Assembly (NCBI RefSeq): GCF_938029485.1
Contig: NZ_CALHGC010000065.1
Span: 1-9,085 of the forward strand
Source: an uncultured Treponema sp.
GTDB taxonomy: Bacteria; Spirochaetota; Spirochaetia; Treponematales; Treponemataceae
DNA length: 9,085 nt
Direction: 5' to 3'
Every line of letters begins with the position of its first letter. Within the stretch, counting starts at the first letter, position 1. A program made the translations under genes and the position numbers. Of the stretch, positions 5,269 through 9,085 are shown piece by piece. The notes beneath the pieces are model-generated. The model ran no database searches. It was not told the DNA's origin and worked only from the letters and a program-made list of their open reading frames with translations.

Positions 5269-7488
5269 CTATTCCTCAAACTCAACATCAACATCAGCCT
5301 TGTTATAGACTTCGATTTGATTCTCAACAGAAACTTTATTCACAAGCCAACCACGTAATGTACAGAGACGTATAAATTCCTCTATGCGGTTTTGACCATT
5401 GATTTCTTTCAGCGTTATGACCAGCCCGAAATTAAGACCTTTTCCCGCATTGCCAAGAAGCCGTTCCTTTGTTTTAAGACTTATACCCCAACGACCGTCA
5501 TCATATACTTTTCGAGAACGTGGAGAATCCTTTAATTCTTCACCAATCAGTTTTATATTATCCCATTTTCTGTAAAGCTTACGGGCACGACCTTCCTTCA
5601 AAAAATACTTTCCTTCATCATTTTGAAGATTGTTATCTATTGATTTTATACCTTTGCCCTTTATTCTACCAAAATGTAAATCAAGTTCCGTATCTGTGTA
5701 GTCGACACCTTGATTTCGAGAGCATTTTGGAAAATAACAAAGGGTTGCTTTAGCTATAAACGGCTGGCTTTCCTGATAAACAGGAATTGGAATATTGTAA
5801 TTATAAGTATCAAAAAGCTCTGACACTTCTGAGATAACAAAGCGAATCTCATCATTTTCGCATTGGATAATATTGTCTATTTTTTTAGGCACAACTCCAT
5901 ATCCTATTATTTCAGAATTATAGGTATTTTTCTTCCAGCCGGCAGCAGAGTCTATAAGAAGTGCCTTCGCAACTTCTTTTGTAAGTCCCATTTTGTAAAT
6001 GAGGAATGCCATTTTTCTTGTAATCCAAGGAGCGGCAAAAGATGTTCCATAAGAAGCTTTTTTACCATAAGATGCATAAACCACTATACGGTCATCATCA
6101 GTTCCCCCGTAATAACTTACATCGGGTTTATTGAAGAAAGAAAGGACAGGCCCCGTTCGCGAGTATAAAGCCGGAGTTTGTTCAAAATCAACTGAATTAA
6201 CTACAATTGAATTTATTGAATCAGCTGGAGCACCTAATCTTTTATTTGAAATATCATCATCTGGTTTATTTGTGCCGGAAACGATAAAAACAACATCATT
6301 TTCAAATTGGATTTTGTCAAGCACGGCAGCTTCTGGGGAAATAAAGTTTTTATTGATTTCAAGTTCTGAGCCCAAAGAAAGATTCCAGACTTTTATGTCT
6401 TTATTTTCGGAAACAATTCTTTTTATGGCTCTCATTATTGAAGAGGAGTTATTGCGTCCATCTTTTGCAACTCCAAAATGCCGCACTTGAAAACGACCGC
6501 AATTATCTTCAAGACGAGGATTTAAAGTCGGACCATCAACGATTATTGATGTAACCATTGTACCATGGTCATAATCATTCGGTTTTAATTCGATTTCCCC
6601 GGGTTGTTCATTATGATATTGCACCCAATCCCTAAAATAAACCTTGTCATAAAAATGTGTATCTATAACACCAACAACGGGTTCATTTGTCGGTTTAGGA
6701 ATCGAGAAATCCGGATCTTCATCAATGTCATTTGTATTTACTGCCGGAATCTGTGCTATATCACTTACAGACATCGCAATAAGATATGGAGCGGCATCTT
6801 TTAAAATCTCAAATTGATCCGGATTCATTACAAATGTAATATCATCAAGCTGCTGATATTTTGTTTCAGAAATACCTATCTGCCGTAAAATCTGTGACGA
6901 ACGCACATCTGTTTCATAAAGGGTGACAATGGAACGTTCTTCAATCGGGTCTTTGTCAGTATCAATGTTTATAAATTCAACATGAAAGCAGTCTACCATA
7001 AGTGATACAAATTTTGTTTTGGCCATTCCATTTATAGAAACTCTATTTAAATTAATGTCATCTATTTGAGAGACGGAAAGTTTTCCAGAAAACTGAGTAT
7101 TTAATACTTGTATACATTCATCAAGCTCAGCAACCGCCTTTTTTATCGTGTCACGAAAAACGCAGTGTGTAATAACGTGTTTTATTCCATCTCCGGTTTC
7201 ATCAAAACGGGCACCAACAATAGATTCATTTGCTCCTTTGGGACTTTCGGAAAGTAAATCTTTGATTCGGTTACTTTTAGCAACAACATCAGTATAATGA
7301 ACAGAAACCAGCGCTTTCGTAAAAAGAGTTTTATCTGCCCAAAAAGCTGCCAGTTCAGAAAGCTGCATTTTCAAGTCAGAAACATGAGAGACATGTATTT
7401 CTTGTCCAGCCGGAAGATTTCTTGGACCGGGTCGATTAGGATTGCTACGCTGCTCAAAATGACCTTTCAATTGGAGAAGTGAATTCAT
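5269..7488 (-). CDS. ietS: Subtilisin-like serine protease (S8), IetS-type toxin/effector
   Basis: A 739-residue protein with no signal peptide, so a cytosolic protease. The S8 triad is complete: Asp276 in VVGVIDTH, His308 in DYDHGTMV and Ser482 in YGTSFAAPW, with oxyanion Asn407 in SGTN. About 270 residues precede the catalytic domain, including VVAKSNRIKDLL near residues 68-79, and about 220 follow it. I recognise neither flank as a named domain. Pairing with an upstream AAA+ ATPase is the hallmark of IetAS, which was described on an Agrobacterium Ti plasmid as a protease toxin held in check by its ATPase and later shown to defend against phage. The ATG lies in a 4-bp ATGA overlap with ietA, behind GGGAG (7496-7500). 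This arrangement should keep toxin synthesis tied to antitoxin synthesis. The target protein is unknown. No lesion is visible. The ietAS assignment rests on architecture and gene pairing. Confidence 0.9.
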   Translation of the reverse strand: MNSLLQLKGHFEQRSNPNRPGPRNLPAGQEIHVSHVSDLKMQLSELAAFWADKTLFTKALVSVHYTDVVAKSNRIKDLLSESPKGANESIVGARFDETGDGIKHVITHCVFRDTIKKAVAELDECIQVLNTQFSGKLSVSQIDDINLNRVSINGMAKTKFVSLMVDCFHVEFINIDTDKDPIEERSIVTLYETDVRSSQILRQIGISETKYQQLDDITFVMNPDQFEILKDAAPYLIAMSVSDIAQIPAVNTNDIDEDPDFSIPKPTNEPVVGVIDTHFYDKVYFRDWVQYHNEQPGEIELKPNDYDHGTMVTSIIVDGPTLNPRLEDNCGRFQVRHFGVAKDGRNNSSSIMRAIKRIVSENKDIKVWNLSLGSELEINKNFISPEAAVLDKIQFENDVVFIVSGTNKPDDDISNKRLGAPADSINSIVVNSVDFEQTPALYSRTGPVLSFFNKPDVSYYGGTDDDRIVVYASYGKKASYGTSFAAPWITRKMAFLIYKMGLTKEVAKALLIDSAAGWKKNTYNSEIIGYGVVPKKIDNIIQCENDEIRFVISEVSELFDTYNYNIPIPVYQESQPFIAKATLCYFPKCSRNQGVDYTDTELDLHFGRIKGKGIKSIDNNLQNDEGKYFLKEGRARKLYRKWDNIKLIGEELKDSPRSRKVYDDGRWGISLKTKERLLGNAGKGLNFGLVITLKEINGQNRIEEFIRLCTLRGWLVNKVSVENQIEVYNKADVDVEFEE

Positions 7489-8528
7489 TTTTCAACTCCC
7501 TGCAAAGATCTTGAAACCTGGCTTTTAGAAATTCCGGAAAGAATTTCTATTTCTCTGACTGTAAAGCCCTGTTGTTGCAAATTTTTTATATCAATTTCTT
7601 TATTATTTGTTACAGTTGCATATAAACGCCGTAAATAATCAAATTCTTCATTTGGTGTACTAAATGCAATAGAAGTTTTTATAAGGTTCTTCAATTCTCC
7701 CGGATAAGGTATTTTTTTCATTTTATCAAGAATTTTATTGAATAACCGTATGTTTCTCCCTTCCATTTTGAATTTCTTAAGATAGAAGCCAAGTATAATC
7801 TCTGCTATTTCATGTAAATCCTGATTAGTATATCGATTAAAATCTATACAAGAGTCAAACCTGCGGAGCAAAGCCCTGTCAAATGAATCATATAGGTTCG
7901 TGGTTGCTATCATAACAAGCTGTTCATTAAGACCATCCATTCCTTTTAATACCGCAGAAGTTGCACGTCCCATTTCCCTAAGATCATTTGAATTCGTTCT
8001 ATCTAAAGCAATTGCGTCAATTTCGTCAAACAAAACAATCATCTTTTCAGGATGAGCAACGGCATTTAACTGGGCGAATAAACTTGCAATATTTTTTGCC
8101 GTTTGTCCCAGTTTGCTGTCTATGAGATTGTCAAAATCAACTATATATAATTCTCTCGAAAGAATACGAGCAACCTGTTTTGCAGTTTCTGTCTTTCCGG
8201 TTCCAGGTGCTCCATAAAACAAATATTTATTTACGCCTGCATTATGACCGATTGCATTTACAATTCCAAGAATGTCTTTTTTTATGATTTCCGGCAGAGG
8301 TAAAGGCTCATCTGTATAATTTACACGACGTATGAATGAAACATCACTTTCATTCATTTGGGGGATAAAAGTATTTGCTGAAGAAAGAAGCGCCATAATG
8401 TATTCAGCCAGTTCTGTATCACCGGAGGAGTCAAAATCATGAGCAATTCCATAGGCCTCATTGCGAAAAGAGACATCATTGTTTTCTGTGTAATATTTTA
8501 TCAAGTTTATAACATTCTTCTTCTTCAT
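7485..8528 (-). CDS. ietA: AAA+ ATPase, IetA-type antitoxin/sensor, with C-terminal helix-turn-helix
   Basis: A 347-residue protein of the AAA+ class. It has Walker A GAPGTGKT at 106-113, Walker B MIVLFDEIDAI with Asp168 and Glu169, sensor-1 ATTN with Asn211, an arginine-finger region LLRRFD at 221-225 and a sensor-2-like YPGELKNLIK at 275-284. About 80 residues before the ATPase core form an N-terminal domain. The last 26 residues contain FTVREIEILSGISKSQVSRS (322-341), which reads as a helix-turn-helix. The protein could therefore bind DNA as well as restrain the protease. The start is ATG 8528 with AAGGAG (8535-8540). A TTG at 8576 would extend the frame by 16 residues but lies on the -35 box, so I reject it. 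ietS follows with a 4-bp overlap. In the known system the ATPase is the antitoxin; how it senses phage is unknown. Confidence 0.9.
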   Translation of the reverse strand: MKKKNVINLIKYYTENNDVSFRNEAYGIAHDFDSSGDTELAEYIMALLSSANTFIPQMNESDVSFIRRVNYTDEPLPLPEIIKKDILGIVNAIGHNAGVNKYLFYGAPGTGKTETAKQVARILSRELYIVDFDNLIDSKLGQTAKNIASLFAQLNAVAHPEKMIVLFDEIDAIALDRTNSNDLREMGRATSAVLKGMDGLNEQLVMIATTNLYDSFDRALLRRFDSCIDFNRYTNQDLHEIAEIILGFYLKKFKMEGRNIRLFNKILDKMKKIPYPGELKNLIKTSIAFSTPNEEFDYLRRLYATVTNNKEIDIKNLQQQGFTVREIEILSGISKSQVSRSLQGVEK

Positions 8529-8547
8529 AATGGACTCCTTATGACGG

Positions 8548-8576
8548 AGTATATAACAGTTGGGACAAGTTGTCAA
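8548..8576 (-). promoter_or_regulatory. Sigma70-type promoter of ietA-ietS
   Basis: Read on the - strand, TTGACA (8576-8571) and TATACT (8553-8548) are separated by exactly 17 bases, an almost perfect vegetative promoter. It sits about 20 bases before the ietA ATG and would give a very short leader. It is the only convincing promoter I see upstream of the run of - strand genes, so it may serve all of them down to the panE remnant. Confidence 0.8.
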
Positions 8577-8589
8577 TATTTTAGGACAT
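8560..8589. promoter_or_regulatory. Candidate operator: palindrome and repeated half-site over the ietA promoter
   Basis: GACAAGTTGTC (8564-8574) is a palindrome with 5-bp arms, lying in the spacer and overlapping the -35 box of the ietA promoter. TTGGGACA (8560-8567) recurs as TTAGGACA (8581-8588), a shift of 21 bp or about two helical turns. A protein bound here would block RNA polymerase. The ATPase's own C-terminal helix-turn-helix is the obvious candidate, but that link is an inference. Short palindromes also arise by chance. Confidence 0.4.
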
Positions 8590-8699
8590 TAGTGAACAAT
8601 CACAAGAAAGAAATTTCAGTATAACAAGGGAAACCAGACCATGGGGTAACTGATTTTTACAACCGTGATAATCCATTCTTGCTCTCAGAAATCAAGTCC

Positions 8700-9085
8700 G
8701 TGAAAAAATATCCTAATCTTTCATGGCTTATAAATAACTATATAGCACCAGCGAGCATTCTAGCACTCTTTTTTACCTGTGTTTTTTGGTTTTTATGGAA
8801 AGTTCCTGCTGTACGAAACCTGACACAATGGCTCTTTGATACAAATATTTGTATAACAGGACTTTGGATTGGTACATTGTATTTTCAATGGGAAGGAAAG
8901 AATCAAACAAAAACTATATATCTTTCTGTAAAACAATCAAACGCTTATTCTGTCACTTGCATTTTATACACAGAATATCGTACAAGTTTTAGTGAAATTG
9001 CATTTATTGACAAAGAAAAAGGAATTGAACGTCTGATATATACTTATGATGCCGAAAAAGCTGTAAAATCACCGGAAACTAATCC
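8700..9085 (+). CDS. Cap15-like CBASS effector (2TM plus beta-barrel), 5' part; runs off the window
   Basis: The frame is open from 8625 to the end of the window without a stop. From GTG 8700 it begins MKKYPNLSWLINNYIAP. It then shows two hydrophobic helices (about residues 14-34 and 45-62), a WEGK, and a beta-rich run containing IYLSVKQ, TEYRTSFSEIAFID and ERLIYTYD. The order of two membrane helices, W-E-G, a K/Q strand, TExxxSxSexA and LxYxY is what I know of Cap15-type proteins (SMODS-associated 2TM, beta-strand rich). These bind cyclic dinucleotides through the barrel, oligomerise in the inner membrane and kill infected cells. No CD-NTase is visible; it should lie to the right. It diverges from ietA. 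The start is uncertain because GTG 8700 has no clear ribosome binding site; TTG 8679 and a frameshifted ATG 8641 are alternatives. Without its C-terminal part the family call is moderate. Confidence 0.6.
   Translation, partial: MKKYPNLSWLINNYIAPASILALFFTCVFWFLWKVPAVRNLTQWLFDTNICITGLWIGTLYFQWEGKNQTKTIYLSVKQSNAYSVTCILYTEYRTSFSEIAFIDKEKGIERLIYTYDAEKAVKSPETN

Noticed and set aside
6131..6490. 119-residue open frame on the + strand within the protease gene
   Set aside because: It is antisense to the conserved subtilisin catalytic region, has no family resemblance and no ribosome binding site, so it is a shadow of ietS.
8526..8576. Longer IetA beginning at TTG 8576
   Set aside because: The extra 16 codons lie over the -35 and -10 boxes, and the ATG at 8528 has a well-placed AAGGAG.
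1..9085. CRISPR array, tRNA, rRNA, transposase or phage integrase
   Set aside because: I saw no regularly spaced repeats beyond the two-copy element, no tRNA-like cloverleaf, and no recognisable transposase or integrase frame.

Overview
The window looks like a chromosomal segment from a host-associated spirochaete, most likely an oral-type Treponema. This is an inference from the feel of the proteins, the moderate GC and the repeat between the genes; there is no rRNA or housekeeping marker to prove it. Two blocks differ in base composition. Hand-counted lines in the left block are about half G+C (421-480 and 3121-3180: 30 of 60 each). Lines in the right block are lower (4681-4740: 19 of 60; 7021-7080: 19 of 60; 8041-8100: 23 of 60).

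Left block, + strand, 1-3946. The tail of an upstream gene (1-72) is followed by an 823-residue ATP-grasp / swivelling-histidine phosphotransferase with the domain order of rifampicin phosphotransferase (85-2556). One base later comes a MATE-family drug/Na+ antiporter (2558-3946). The pair reads as a two-gene operon that could combine drug modification with efflux.

Boundary, 3905-4204. A 52-53 bp sequence occurs twice in direct orientation, 150 bp apart. Each copy carries a perfect 7-bp hairpin, and the two stems differ by compensatory changes. The first copy supplies the last 13 codons of the MATE gene. The second replaces everything after about residue 33 of a ketopantoate-reductase-like gene, leaving a pseudogene.

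Right block, - strand, 8528 down to 4106. A strong sigma70-type promoter (8548-8576) drives a tightly packed run: an AAA+ ATPase (ietA, 7485-8528), a subtilisin-like serine protease (ietS, 5269-7488, 4-bp ATGA overlap), a small ORF, a Phd/YefM-like antitoxin and RelE/ParE-like toxin (TAATG overlap), a Spx/ArsC-type CxxC protein, and the panE remnant. IetA/IetS is an established ATPase/protease pair, described as a plasmid-stabilising toxin-antitoxin system and as an anti-phage system. Here the ATPase ends in an apparent helix-turn-helix, and there is a palindrome in its own promoter, which suggests autoregulation.

Right edge, + strand, about 8700-9085. Diverging from ietA is the start of a gene encoding two membrane helices followed by a beta-rich domain. 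It resembles Cap15-type CBASS effectors, which are cyclic-nucleotide receptors. The gene is cut by the window end. Together with ietAS and the second toxin-antitoxin pair, this makes the right half look like a defence island, and a CD-NTase gene would be expected just beyond the window.
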